Shown: positions 21,728 to 33,366 of the stretch, one piece after another
Numbering within the stretch: position 1 is the first letter of the stretch
How the letters are laid out: every line of letters begins with the position of its first letter
DNA from: Umbilicaria muhlenbergii
Lineage: Eukaryota; Ascomycota; Lecanoromycetes; Umbilicariales; Umbilicariaceae
Length of the DNA: 64,000 nt
Direction of reading: 5' to 3'
NCBI GenBank assembly: GCA_000611775.1
Contig: KK106982.1
Coordinates: 6,806,285-6,870,284 of the forward strand
Notes under the pieces: generated by a model
Databases searched by the model: none
The model's input: the letters and a program-made list of their open reading frames with translations, nothing else
Told to the model about the DNA's origin: nothing
Translations under genes and position numbers: made by a program

Positions 21728-24700
21728 TTATGCATACATCTGATGGAAAGCATCTTCGTCTTCGAATTCTTCTGCTCCCTGCATAAAGCCCTGCTCATAA
21801 GTCTTCGCCAAAGTGGTCTGTGGCTTCGACAAACCTGCGGGGGCCACGACCTTCGACGCCTGATCGACGTTGTATAGGCTTTCATAGAAACTCCGGACCT
21901 TTTCATGCGCCATGACCTTCTTCGGGTCGAATCTGAGAATCTGCAAGCCCTCTTGGCAGGTGGCGCGACTAAGAGCGACATAGGCCTGCCCTTTCTCAAA
22001 GATGCGGCCTAGATCAACCTTTACTCGTTCCAGCGTCTGCCCCTGTGCTTTGTGTATTGACAAGGCCCATGCAAGAATAAGGGGTATTTGCGATCGCGAA
22101 GCCTGAACTTCACCGCTGGGTAGCTCGATTTTCCATGATTCGTTCTGGCACAAGAGGTCCCTCGAAGACCCATCCGCGATGGCAAAACGGACGACAGGCC
22201 AGACTCTGGACGTGTCCCCTACAAGGTCTTTGCTAATCATCTCCTTGAGCCTCTTCCTTGACCGGTTCATTTCCTCATCAGCAAGATCCATCGTCTCGAC
22301 CGCTTGGAAATCTTCCTCATTCTCGTGATAGTAATCAAACGTTCTCTCGTCCATAAAACCCACAACTTTCCCAAGCGAGCCGTTAACGAGCGTGTCGTCA
22401 ATGTTTTTGATAAGCATCACCTGAGATCCCTTCTTCAGAGTAATATGTGAAGGCGCCATGCAGTTTGACAAAAGCTTGTCCCGCTGCGCAAGATCTGTGA
22501 TCGACCCTCCATCAATTGCCCTGAATTCCTGGGCAGTTCCAGCTAGATTTCTCATTCGGAGGTTGTTTGCATTTTCTACCTCTTGGCGAGTTGGAAACCT
22601 GTAGCATGTCAGTCCTTTTCGACGTGCAATAGCAAAGCATCAGTTCGAACTGACAGTTCAGTAGCTTCGACATCATCGGTAAATCCCAAAGGTCTGTTTA
22701 GGGACCTAAAGATGTTGATCGACTTTGGTGTCAACTTGCCCAGCCTCATCTCGTTCAGCACATTCGCGAAAACTTCATGTACGTTAGCAAGACAAGAATC
22801 CCCTAGGGTTCAAGGTACCCATCTTACCTGGATCTTTTTGTCTGAAGACCTGAGTCAAGCCAATGGTATGGTCGATAGACGTGTTCCATGTGGCTGCATC
22901 GAAAGCAAACTTAGCAACCTTCCCGTAATCTGGCACAGGTGGTAGTTGAAAGAAGTCCCCAGTAATGACCAGCTGGATGCCACCAAAAGGTCTCCCGTTA
23001 TTTCTGATAGATCTCGCGATACCTTCCAACTTGTCGAATAGATCTCCATCCACCATTGAGATCTCATCTACAATCAGAACCTTTGTTCGCAACCAGCGCT
23101 GTTTTGCCTTTACATTCCTTTTAATCTTCCTTACCAAATCAGGTATTGCTTCTTTCCCAAGCCCTATGCCCCCGAAACTGTGAAGCGTGACCCCTCCGAC
23201 ATTGCAAGCAGCGAGTCCTGTGGAAGCTGTAACCGCAACGCGATCAGGTTCTCGAGAATGTTTCTTCCGTAGGGCCCCTATGATCTGACGCAGTAATACA
23301 GACTTCCCCGTTCCTGAAATATCGTCAGTGTAATCAATACTGGTAAGTCGCAACAAGAACCCACCGGCAGAACCCGTGAAAAACACACTTTTCTGTCCCT
23401 CGACCACCATCTTCAGGACTTTTTGTTGCTCGTCGCTAAGGAAGACTCCTGCAACGTCTCCCTTCTTCTTCTTCAATCCTGCAATTGTGCCCTTTGCGCT
23501 ACCTTCATCGACGCCATTGTTCTTGACCATCTTCTTGCCAACACTCGCTTTTCGTAGATTCTTCTGCTCCTCCTTGACGGCGCTTGCGGTCTTGTTCCAC
23601 GGGTAGGGTGAGTTCGGCTTGCCCTTCGGTAATGGCGTAAACGCCTCTATATCTAGATCCTGACGAGTGTCACGTTGTCGATTGACTTGGTTGGCCTTTT
23701 TACGGTCTATGATACTTTGCACGTAGGCTGGCAGTTCACGTCGAGGCTCCGCCGTAGCGTCCTGTCCATCTGTATCAAGCCAAGGCAAAGTCCGACGTTT
23801 GCTTGGGCGAGCAACGGGAGGCTTGGGTAGAACTTGCGGCGTTTCTGAGTGCGTGAGATCAAGCACTGGTAAAGGAGCGGCCTTTTCTGCTAGACTTGCC
23901 GGCTGTGGTGTTGATTTGCGCTGCAAAGGGGAGGACGACCAAGGGAGAGGTTGGCTGCTGATTTGTTGGTCGTTGACGAGTGGGAGATGGGATACTGGAG
24001 GCAGCATTGGTTGGGGTTTCGCCGCGGACAGATGGCCCTTTATTTTTGGTTCCTCCACGTCAAAGTCCAAGTCCGCATCATCGTCGAAGTCGTTCTCATC
24101 AAAGTAGACGGCATCGTGTAGTTTTCCCACCCTGTCTCCACCGTAGGTTGATTGTGTCAAGTCAATAACGTTGTCCTTGCTCAGTATCGAGTCTTGCTTG
24201 CTCAACAGGCTCCCCATACCATTGGCCTGGGCGGCAGTCCTTTTCAGCGGGTTGCTGGCTCCGGCTTGCCACCCGCTTCCATGTACATTGAGAACAGCCG
24301 ATGCACTTGGCTTCAGTACGTTAGCAGAACCTAGCCGGGATCGGCTTGTTGGTCGATGTGCTTGCTGCGAGGGACTCCGAAACGCGTCGTGCCCCGATAA
24401 TGGACTGCTAGATGGAAATAATGTTTGCGACAGGGTGGGCGCCTTGTGAACCGGAGCCGCGTTGTGAACCGGAGCCGCGTTGTGCTCCTGTACTGCCTTG
24501 GCTAGCATGGCTTCGCTTTGAGAGACGGCATGAGTGGATGTGAAGTTGCGGATGGACTTGAATGTTCGTGGAGCTGAGGAATGGATGGGGAGGAACGCGC
24601 CTCGGAAGGGAAGGACCGCAGCCACGGATCCGAAAGGTCTGGAGCACGACAATGCCAGCGCGCAACAAAGACCAGCAGATGGCACTGATCCCGAAGGCTG

Positions 24701-24874
24701 TATTTGGGACGTAGAGTGATGGTATTGTAGGTGGCACAGAATGAGATTAATCCTTCGCTCTGGTTCGTTCGAGGACGAAGTTCGAGTGCAGGGTGGCACG
24801 AACACGCTTCGCGTAACTTTCCTCGTCGCGGGAAGTGAAGCAGGGATGTTGTGTTTCCTTAGTCGAACAGCCAA
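21728..24874 (-). CDS. pif1: PIF1-family 5'-3' DNA helicase
   Basis: ATP-dependent helicase acting on G-quadruplexes, telomeres, Okazaki fragments and mitochondrial DNA. Exons 24874-23365, 23313-22828, 22772-22655 and 22598-21728; 2985 nt, 994 aa from the first ATG. Walker A (GSAGTGKS, about 501-508) is formed across the first intron (51 nt). Then follow DEISMVDGDLFDKLE (Walker B), the GITGDFFQLPPVPDYGK-like region as QLVITGDFFQLPPVPD, RLGKLTPKSINIFRSLNRP, the late QGQTLERVKVDLGRIFEKGQ, and AYVALSRAT. The first ~122 residues are Arg/Ser-rich and almost free of acidic residues, like a mitochondrial presequence. A second in-frame ATG at 24508 would give an 872-aa form without it. Which start is used is inference. 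Confidence 0.93.
24444..24479 (-). repeat. 18-bp tandem duplication in PIF1 coding sequence
   Basis: Two perfect copies of an 18-bp unit, coding two VHNAAP-like hexapeptides just after the second ATG of PIF1. In frame and in a disordered region. Confidence 0.9.
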
Positions 24875-25680
24875 GTCAGAGGATTGCTATCGCAGGCGGT
24901 GAGCGGCTTATGTGGCAAGAGGTTACAAGCACATCATGTCAAGGCTTGCTGCTGGGCATGGACACTCTACTGGTCTGCACAGCTAGCCACCCGGCAGTGA
25001 CGATGTAGAACATAACTCGAGTCACACTTCCTATAGGTAATGGACACCAGGTCCCTTACTGTTAACTTGTACTTGGACAAGACCACTCTGCTACTGGAAA
25101 TTCTTTTATTTGAAGGACACCCTATGACTTCTGAATTCTGGTGCGACACCGCAGAAGCCGATCAACGGCGGAAAAGGTACACTTGGGTATTGGAGATTAA
25201 CAGATCGTAGAGCTGCGACGAGAACCTAATAGAATAGACCATAGGGAATTCGTTGACTCGTGAGGACAGGCGAGGAAAACAGTAGCCTACACAGTCGCAT
25301 GAAGCGGTACTCAATTCCAAACAGCAGTCGACCATGCTTTTGATGAAAAGACGACGATGCAATGACCCAAGACACGGATTATCCAGATCGGTTGTCAACC
25401 AGGCAAGTGGGCACCGAGAGCCAGAGCAAGGACTGAGGCCCCCAAGAACACTAGACAAGACCCGAAGAACCCGCCTGACCAAGGAAACGAACGGGTGGAC
25501 ACAACGCTCTACATGATGACCGCTTTCTTGCTCCGTTTAACAATTTGCTCCAAAACAAGGCGCGAGATGAGACTCCGGTGCAGGGCGTGTTTTAGGGTTA
25601 TCGCGAAAATGAAATTGACGTAAGCATTCCGATCCGCCGCTACAGCTGCAGCAGGTAGCATATCGTGGTCTCTGTACAGC
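24875..25680. other. Intergenic: PIF1 promoter and Pub1 3' region
   Basis: About 800 bp without a recognised gene. The right half is probably the Pub1 3' UTR. Confidence 0.5.
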
Positions 25681-27580
25681 CTAGCCTTGATAACCACCGT
25701 AGCCGTTATTAGGAGGGTTGGTGGGGAAGCTGCCAGCGCTAGGCGGACCCCATCCCCCAGAGCTCGGGTTCTGGTTACCACGACCATATCCACCGGCACT
25801 TCCAGGCATCTGGATGTTGCCATAGCCTTGAGGTGGCATGGCAGGACCACGAAAGCCATTCTGAGGGTCACCCCAACCACTGCCACCGGGGCTTGGTCCA
25901 AGTGGGGACTGGTGGTTAGTCGGATATCCTGGCATGGAAGACGCAGAAGAGTGAGGACCACCTTGAGGTGTCATTGGCCCAGGGCCACCGTACTGAGGGA
26001 ACCCGTACCCGGTTGCAGATTGAGGATAGCCAGGCGTCTGAGGCTGCTGGGGCGAATAGACTTCGAGTTGGCCAGTTGGTGGACGGTCCTTACCCCACTA
26101 CAAGTAGCTAAGGTTAGTACGACATGATCTGAGAGGGAGACGCAAGGATTCAATACTTACGCTGCATTTTAGAGGACGTCCATTGACATTGAAGCCACTG
26201 AGCTGGCAAATCGCCATAGCCGCGTTCTCGTGGCTGTCCATCTTGACAAAAGCGAAACCTCGATCGGATTGGAAGCGCGTCTCGACCACGAAGCCGAAGT
26301 TCTGGAAGAGGGGGACAAGGTCGTTCTGAGTTGTGTACGGTGTGAGGTTGCCGACGTAGCAAGTAGTCTGCCATTGAGGGGTCTGTTGGACAACCATATC
26401 GTAGCTCTGGACGCCATGGGTGGGGAAGTGGTGGTGGCCATAGGGTGTCGTTGGAGTCATGCCCATAGCTGCCATAGCTTGTTGCTGTGAAATAGATGGC
26501 TGGCCCTTCTGGTTGGCCCAGTTGCAGCGAATTGCGCGAGATCCTAGCCATTCACCGTCCATTGAGCTGAGAGCTTTCTCTGCGTCGACGCGCTCACGGA
26601 ACGCAACGAAACCATAGCCACGTGAGCGGCCCGTCTTCATGTCCCACATGACACGTGCTTCAGAAACAGAGCCGAATGCCGAAAAGGCTTGTAGTAAGAC
26701 TTCATCGTTGACTTCATTGCTGAGATCACCGACGAAGATATGGAAGTGGTTTGACGTGTCCTCTTTGTTGGAGGTATTTGACTGATATGCCCAGTTAACA
26801 CGGATTTCCTGTGTCGATGTTAGCAAAATTGGGCACTCAGAGGTGGATGACAGCATACCGCCTGATGAACTCTTCTACCGTTCAATGTTGCCATTGCGCG
26901 TTCTGCCGCTCCTGGATCGTCGTACTCAATGAAACCGTAATTAAATCCTTTGCTCTGGAGCTTTCAACGTATTAGCAAAAAGGGATGTTGTAGTACATTC
27001 CCAACGTTGGAAGTTTGTTGATGCAATATCGCGAAAAGTGAGACGAACAAACAAAAGAAAGCTCTCGGGCTAGTGTCCACGAAGCAATATCTGAAACGAG
27101 CAGTGTAAAAGCATGAGGAGAATGGCCCCTTTAATTTCAACGTGATTTGACAGAGCTAGATTTGATACTGACAGCACCTACATTCTTGTCAGGAATGATT
27201 TTGACATTTTGAACATGACCAGTTGTCTCGAAGATTTGACGCAGAACGTCCTCGGTGACTCTTGGATCCAATCCACCCACGTACAACGCACGCTTGTTCG
27301 GCTCCGGTGCTGAACGACGTACTGAACCTCCCGCACTGGCCGGAGACATCATGCCGCTCGAGTAACCCGACATCGGAGAGCCCATAGCCGTCGGGATGGG
27401 GTTTGTATTTTGTGGGATGACGACAGGCGGTAAGGGCGGTGGCGGCATGTGTGCAGGATTACTCTGCCCATTAGTCTGCCCATTATCATATTGCTGCTGA
27501 CCAGGCGCACCCGCAGAAGTCAGGGGCGGAGGTGGAGGGAGCGACGACGAAGAAGAGGTAGGCGTGGTTTCAGACATCAT
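25681..27580 (-). CDS. pub1: Pub1/TIA-1-type RNA-binding protein, three RRMs
   Basis: Poly(A)/U-rich RNA-binding protein of the Pub1/TIA-1 family, acting in mRNA stability and stress granules. Exons 27580-27182, 26954-26859, 26808-26161 and 26097-25681; 1560 nt, 519 aa, all junctions phase 0. RRM1 (about 97-170) has RALYVGGLDPRV and GFNYGFIEYDDP; RRM2 (about 186-262) has HIFVGDLSNEV and RGYGFVAFR; RRM3 (about 313-381) has CYVGNLTPYTT and RGFAFVKMD. The N-terminus is Pro/Ser-rich; the C-terminus is Gly/Pro/Gln-rich and prion-like. Intron 1 is 227 nt, four times the local norm. The two leading ATGs (27580 and 27577) are equally possible starts. Divergent from the Med2-like gene. Confidence 0.9.
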
Positions 27581-28612
27581 GAAAAGCTGATTGTGTTGAG
27601 TTTGCGACCGTGACGGGTAGTAGGAATTAGGTAGTCGAACAAGTCGGGCGACGTGGAGAGACTGCCGTCAACACGCTTTTCGAAGCACGGCGCTTGACTG
27701 CTTCTACTTCTAGACGGGCAATGCACGGTATTGTAATGAGCGGGGAAGACGGCGCTTCGACGTCGCAAGCCGGAGCGAAGTCTTTGGGTATATGTTTCGA
27801 GGGCTAAGGCACAGATGGCAGCTATCGATGAAGAGGGCTATCCAGTTCCTCGAGAGCAAGGAAACGGGAGAGGGAGCAAAGCGAACCGAAAGCCACGCTA
27901 GACGAGGAGACAAGACAGGACAGAAGAGGAAAAGGATTAAGACGAGAAGAAGGAGAGGAAGAACCGCTGGGTCAAGACGCCGGAGTCTGCCAGAGATAGT
28001 TGCGAGAGAGTTGAGGGGGGGGGAGGAATTGAAGAAGAGCGGAAGTTCGAGGTGCAGGTAAGCTCGTTCGCTTCAACCGCAGAGGCTCTTAGCGCCATGA
28101 TCCTTGAAATTTACCAGGTCTACTTCCAACCGGTTCCCGCCCGCGAGATGGAGCAAGTGCTGAGGAATTCCATCAAGCCTACGACTGAAGGTCTCGATCG
28201 TCATGCGCTCAAGGGCTTACTGTCGACACTAACCCTATAGCCCTATTTGCCTCTGCTTTTCGCCACCTCCTCCCGCAGTAACAGGTGTTGCCAATTCCCT
28301 GGCAATTCACGATTCAACGGTGTTGACTGTGGTCGATCCCTGCCAGGCTCCGCGAGTGCAGCTTCTGCTGTCACGCTTGGGAGCTTAATACCTTAATACC
28401 TTAATCCAGCCTTCCGTGCCTGCCTGTACTGCTACTTCCCTCTTCCCTTTTCCCACTTCCTTTATCCTCTTCGAGTATCACCACGACATCTACACCAACC
28501 GGCCATTAAATTCATCGAGACTTCCCCGCCGCTGGCAATAGCATTTATACTGATAGAAGAGCCCGCAACTTATCATTTCTGAATATCTAATTTTCACTAG
28601 ATTATCTCCAAA
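27581..28612. other. Divergent promoter region, Pub1 / Med2-like gene
   Basis: About 1 kb between two divergent start codons. No coding sequence was supported. A short TACCTTAA repeat (three copies) lies near 28385-28405. Confidence 0.5.
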
Positions 28613-30087
28613 ATGTCTGATCTACAAATGCCAGACCACCCTCTCGAGGTGCTTCCCGCCATGGTCAACCTTGTCGTAAGCCCCTCAGCAGAGACTGCGC
28701 TGATTATAGTGTTGATTGACATTGTGTAGCTCATGCAAACGGGAAAGGTCTTTCGGAACCGTTCGTTACATGACCCCAAAGCGCTGGGCAATACGAAGGA
28801 GATGCTGAAGAAAGTTATCCCGAAAGCGAATGAAAGATTCCACGAAGCACTTGACGAGATAGAACTACAAATTGTAAGTGCCATTCTTGATGATACTGCG
28901 CTGTTAGCTGTAATCGTCTTCGAACAACGTATTTCCAATGCTCTTCTTGAATGGGCTTGTGCTTAGAACCATATATTTTCCATTTCCGCTTCCGCACGTC
29001 ATGTAGGCTTACATTCCTCTTTCGCAAAAATGATCTATTTCGCTACTACCTTTTACATTCAACATTTCCACATTCAATCTATTGCTATCCATGCGCCGCA
29101 TAGGCTGTCAATCTAACCTGCCTTCAGCTGCAAGCCAAGGCTGTAATGGTGCGGGACCTAGCAGCGATCCGTGCCAGACGTGCAGAACGCGAGCGTGCTG
29201 CTGGTGCAGCCAGAGTGCGCCAAGCCACCCCCGAACCAAAGGAACCACCCACCCAACTCAGTGGCGAATTGTCACCATCCAAGCCAAACCCCGTCGCCGA
29301 ATCCAATGTGGAAAACCAGGATACTATCATGTCGGACGAGGCACCGAAGTCTGATCCGGATGACTCTGCTAATCTCAAGGTTGGGGGTCTATCTGAGCCA
29401 CCTGCAGGTCAGGAAACGAACCCAGACCCCCAGGGAGCGTCAACAGAGACGGAACTATTCGCGTCGATGGATAATACAGTTCCTGCTCCGTTGACGATTG
29501 ACCAGGCGATGATCAACAAAACTAAACAAGAATCTAGTCTTGACAGTAACGGACCTTCCACGGCACTACAAATTCCCACTACGGCAGAATTACAAGACGC
29601 GGATTTCGAGTCCATGTTCAACGACGTCGAGGGCGCCGATGCCGACAACGACATCAACTTCGACCTTGACTTCTCCACTGACGCGAACATGGGTCAAGAC
29701 CTTATCACTGAAAACGCATTCGGCGACATCACCAGCACGAACAATGGCCTGATAGATCTCAATGCCGCCTCCAACGAAGATATAAACACCTTACTTCCAG
29801 GACTCGAAAACTATGTCCACGACGGAGAGGACTTTACCATGCTTGATATTCCGCCCGCTACGAACCTACCCCAGAGTGCTGTACTGCCTCAAGCTACAAA
29901 GGCTAGTAATAGCAATGTGGCCGATGCAGTGGCGGATGCTGCACCTGTGGAGTCGAATTTCGATGACATGTTTTTTGGGTCGGGCGATTTTACGATGGGC
30001 GGTGCTGAAGATGGGGATATGGGTGATGATGGGATTGGAGATTTTGGCGATTTCGATGAAGCTTGGTTTAAGACGGACGAGAAGTGA
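28613..30087 (+). CDS. Possible Mediator tail subunit (Med2-like), uncertain
   Basis: Conserved-looking nuclear-type protein whose family I am not sure of. Exons 28613-28675, 28730-28873 and 29128-30087; 1167 nt, 388 aa. The N-terminal ~110 residues are helical: GNTKEMLKKVIPKANERFHE and ALDEIELQILQAKAVMVRDL, ending in an Arg/Ala/Glu-rich helix. This resembles fungal Med2-type proteins in layout. The rest is acidic and disordered, rich in Asp/Asn and short hydrophobic patches such as DFESMFNDVEGADAD, LLPGLENYV, NFDDMFFGSGDF and DFDEAWFKTDE, a pattern seen in activation domains. Intron 2 is long (254 nt). The gene model is well supported by frame; the Med2 identity is a guess. Confidence 0.7.
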
Positions 30088-30346
30088 GGTTACACCGATA
30101 CAGCGCAGACGGTGCATTACACCAACTGCCATATGCTTGAGATCTGCGTTCGGTCTTATCACTCATCTCAAAGACATGTCCTTGAGACAGCCCAGGAAGC
30201 GAGACCTTCACGAATAGCGATAGTTGTACCACTAACATCTGGGGTTGGCCCCAAGCCAGCTGTCTTCAGCCATCCACCACCCTTCATGCTTTGTTTCCTT
30301 GCGTCTTGTTACCAAGCTCGGTAAACATCCCTTCATGGGGCCACTC

Positions 30347-31393
30347 TTACATTTCTAGTATCGACTCTTTTCCTGTTGCTCTCGACCACCCATCTACGAC
30401 GCTTTGCAGTGTTGGGTACCATACTTTCCACGACTGCATGGTATCATCTTGGATTAGCGTCCGCAGCGCATCAGGTGGCATCTCCATCGCCTTATTCTCC
30501 TCTGAGGTGTACCAATCCGAAATGCAGCCCTCGATGCTGACTTTTGTGATCCCGCTCAAACCACTTAACGGAAATAAAGCGCTGTTATATTTATAGCGCT
30601 CAATTAGCCGCGCCTTGCTTGCTGGATTGCTGTGCGGGACGCTCGCGGTTGAGGTCGAATCTGGCTCCGTTATTGTGACTACCATACGCAGGTGCTGCAG
30701 GCTGTGCTTGTCGTGCCAAACCATTGTGAGCAATATATTCAATTCGTACCAAAGATTCGAGCATCTCTTTTCAACATGTCGCCGCTGGTCCAAGTCCTGA
30801 AGTCGGTCTTTTTCGGCATCCATCGTAAGGGTGACGTAACGGAGCTGCTGGAAGAAGCTTTTGCAAAAGGACCTCGAGAGCGCCTCTGCGCTAACGGCAA
30901 CTTGCAATTCGAAGACGGTGGAATACAGAACATGGATTGCTTCTTGGTTGATTTGCCGATTTACCAGTGATATACTTGGAGTAGAATGTCGCTTTGGTAC
31001 CCAGTCGTCCGGCTGAGAGATCGAATCGCCTTGAAGTTGGGACAGACGCCGAATAGCAGACTGCCAACCCTGAAAGCCGGCCGATACCAATTCTTCGTAT
31101 ATTATATTGCGAATATCTGGCGGTAGCTTGAGAAACGGAAATGCACCCTGACTGGACTTTGCGGGAAGTGGTGTCATGAGCTTCCGGTCCATCGCTGGTG
31201 CACCCCCCGACGGGGATGTATCGGTAAAGGAACTCCTATGCCCATTAGCAGAAGCTCTATGCATATCATATCGGTTTCCACTTACATTCGACACGTTTGG
31301 ATTGAGTTCTTTTTTCGGACAGCATGATTCGGTTGACACGTGGGACGTTGGCGAGAGCAAAGTTCGTACATGTAAAGTGTTGAAGTTGGTCAC
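30347..31393 (-). CDS. F-box-like / 2EXR-type fungal protein
   Basis: Member of the large, fast-evolving fungal F-box-like families, of unknown substrate. Open frame of 348 aa. The recognisable motif is FPFLKLPPDIRNIIYEELV, followed by SLVNRQINQEAIHVLYST, the usual second block. The N-terminus is uncertain: a good 50-nt intron (GTAAGT..CATAG) lies between bases coding the first ~40 residues. Using it would move the start to another frame (an ATG TAC GAA), changing only the residues before SSFTDTSP. Same strand and direction as the next gene of this type, 330 bp away, suggesting an old tandem pair. Confidence 0.65.
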   Translation of the reverse strand: MTNFNTLHVRTLLSPTSHVSTESCCPKKELNPNVSNVSGNRYDMHRASANGHRSSFTDTSPSGGAPAMDRKLMTPLPAKSSQGAFPFLKLPPDIRNIIYEELVSAGFQGWQSAIRRLSQLQGDSISQPDDWVPKRHSTPSISLVNRQINQEAIHVLYSTVFELQVAVSAEALSRSFCKSFFQQLRYVTLTMDAEKDRLQDLDQRRHVEKRCSNLWYELNILLTMVWHDKHSLQHLRMVVTITEPDSTSTASVPHSNPASKARLIERYKYNSALFPLSGLSGITKVSIEGCISDWYTSEENKAMEMPPDALRTLIQDDTMQSWKVWYPTLQSVVDGWSRATGKESILEM

Positions 31394-31723
31394 ACGATCT
31401 CCCCCGCTTGGCCCTTCAGCTTTAGGGTTTGCGCTGCAATGACTGCATGTGTCGCCATGCGATCGAGACTGAATTGCTCGGGATCACGCTTTGAAAAAGC
31501 ACATCACGATTTCCTTATCTTGCTAGTTCGATCAGGTCACCGCTTCAACTATTTCTCTGTATCCGACCTACAATATTGAGTCAACGCATTCTCCAACACA
31601 AATGTGTCTGCCGCTACAATAGATCAAATCCACCGATATCCTAACTTCACTGCTCAACAAGCCCGTACAGAATGCCTCCAGAATCAATTAGACTATCCTA
31701 CGTCGGCTTCATCGACAAGTGCT
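31394..31723. other. Intergenic between two F-box-like genes
   Basis: 330 bp with nothing recognised; it carries the promoter of the 30347-31393 gene. Confidence 0.5.
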
Positions 31724-32465
31724 TCACTCGGTTCCCATCATCGACCTCTCCAACTGCTCGCAATACTCGCCGAACAAGTCCCCAGAAAACTCCACCGTCT
31801 TGATGCCTTTCCAATCCCTCAACGGCTCCAACAGCTGAAACAGTCCACCCACCCAATGATCAAGATAGTTCGGCTCGTCCACGACTTGCTTCATCTCATC
31901 GGTGATGACAATCTTGAGCAGATCCAACCGCCTCTCAGCCGGCAACGCTGCGAGGATCTCTCTGAATACGACTGGCCATTTTCCCGTGTGGTCCAGGCAG
32001 CAGTAGTTCACCTCGAAGGTCAGATTGCGGATTAGGCCTAACTTGGGGGTGCCGATGGCGGTCAAAGCTTCGGTGACGTTGAGGTCGGGCTCGAAGGGCG
32101 TGTTGGTCACGACGAAGGTGCGAGTGCCGAGGAGGACGGGGAACGCTTCTTCCGAGACTTGTTTGTTGACGAGTAGGAGGGAGAGCGGGGAGGCGTCTTC
32201 TGATACGGTAATGGTCGGTGAGGCGTGGCGCGTGTAGACGGGGGAGCGGACGTTGAGGTAGACGGGGGTTGGGCTGTCGAGCACGAAGAAGTAGACGCGG
32301 TTGCTGGAGGTTGTGTTAGCCATATTGTGGGTTGGCGTCTTGTGATGGAGCTCACCGAAGCTCGGCGGGGAGCTGGAGGAAGGGGAAGGTGGTCTTCGCC
32401 ATTGCGCGGGCGGCGCGGGTCTTGACGTTTGGAGCGCCGGTCTGGGGAGTCTTTGATCGCCCCAT
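31724..32465 (-). CDS. F-box-like / 2EXR-type fungal protein, two exons
   Basis: Small relative of the neighbouring F-box-like gene; function unknown. I join exon 32465-32356 to 32303-31724 across a 52-nt intron (GTGAGC..TCCAG); 690 nt, 229 aa. The join restores the family motif FPFLQLPAELRNRVYFFVLD, which no single frame contains. This supports the model over an intronless start inside the intron. The second block LLLVNKQVSEEAFPVLLGTR follows. The protein starts MGRSKTPQTGAPNVKTRAAR, a short basic leader. Confidence 0.75.
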
Positions 32466-33366
32466 GCTTTCTTGGGGTGAGATGTGGTCAGCAGGGGAAG
32501 TTGACGTGGCGAGGTCTTGACGCGCGTTGTTGGACTTGAGGTTGGAGTCGAGATCTCAAGGATGGAGGAACGAAAAGCTTACGTCTTAACGGTTTTGTGG
32601 AGGTTAGATGATGAGGTTGCCAACTGGGATGAATCTAGATGATGAGTGTAACACGCGAAGTTGTGGATTTTGTGGTCGCGAACATTGACGGAACAAATCA
32701 TTCACTCAAAGGCGAGATGAAGGAAATTAACTCCATTGGCGGCCGCTATCTTTGATGCCGTACAAGCGGAGTGAGAGATAGCAAGATACATCAGTGTTGA
32801 CTCATAGCACCATAGCAATCTGAAAGCAACGCTGCGCTGTATGATGTCAACAATATACGAAAGTCCTTGTGTAATACACATTATGAATGGCACCCATCGC
32901 AGCACGATAATATCTCTGTATAGCCATAATAGACCTGTTTCCACAATTAACTGGGCCAGAAGGGAGCCTTTGTATTGATGCTCTCCCCCCCTCTCTACTT
33001 TGAGGTTTCCTCACCTTGGGGTTGGAGGTGAACCTTACATTCAGGGTCCAAAGCGAGCTAGTCCGCGAATAGCCTGGCTTCGGGAATTAGGGATCCTAAA
33101 CTCCGACATTGATATGTATCCAACCGCTGCCATGCGCACACGGCGCGGTTCGGGATTGCGAGGCCGACAAAAGGAACAACGTACAGCGGCCTCTCTTCGA
33201 ATGGAACATGCTATTGCAGTGGCGCCCCTGATGCCACCAATAGTCTTTCACACTACCGACTACCTCCTTTGGCGATGAACTTTGGCGACTAGCTTTCAAG
33301 CCGCTGCGAACCCTCATTGAGGCCGCCAGATAGCGTTCGCGGCCCACTGCGCCGTCAGATCCCGCC
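32466..33366. other. Intergenic ~0.9 kb, divergent promoters
   Basis: Upstream region of an F-box-like gene (minus) and the DUF2421-type transporter (plus). No gene supported. Confidence 0.5.
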
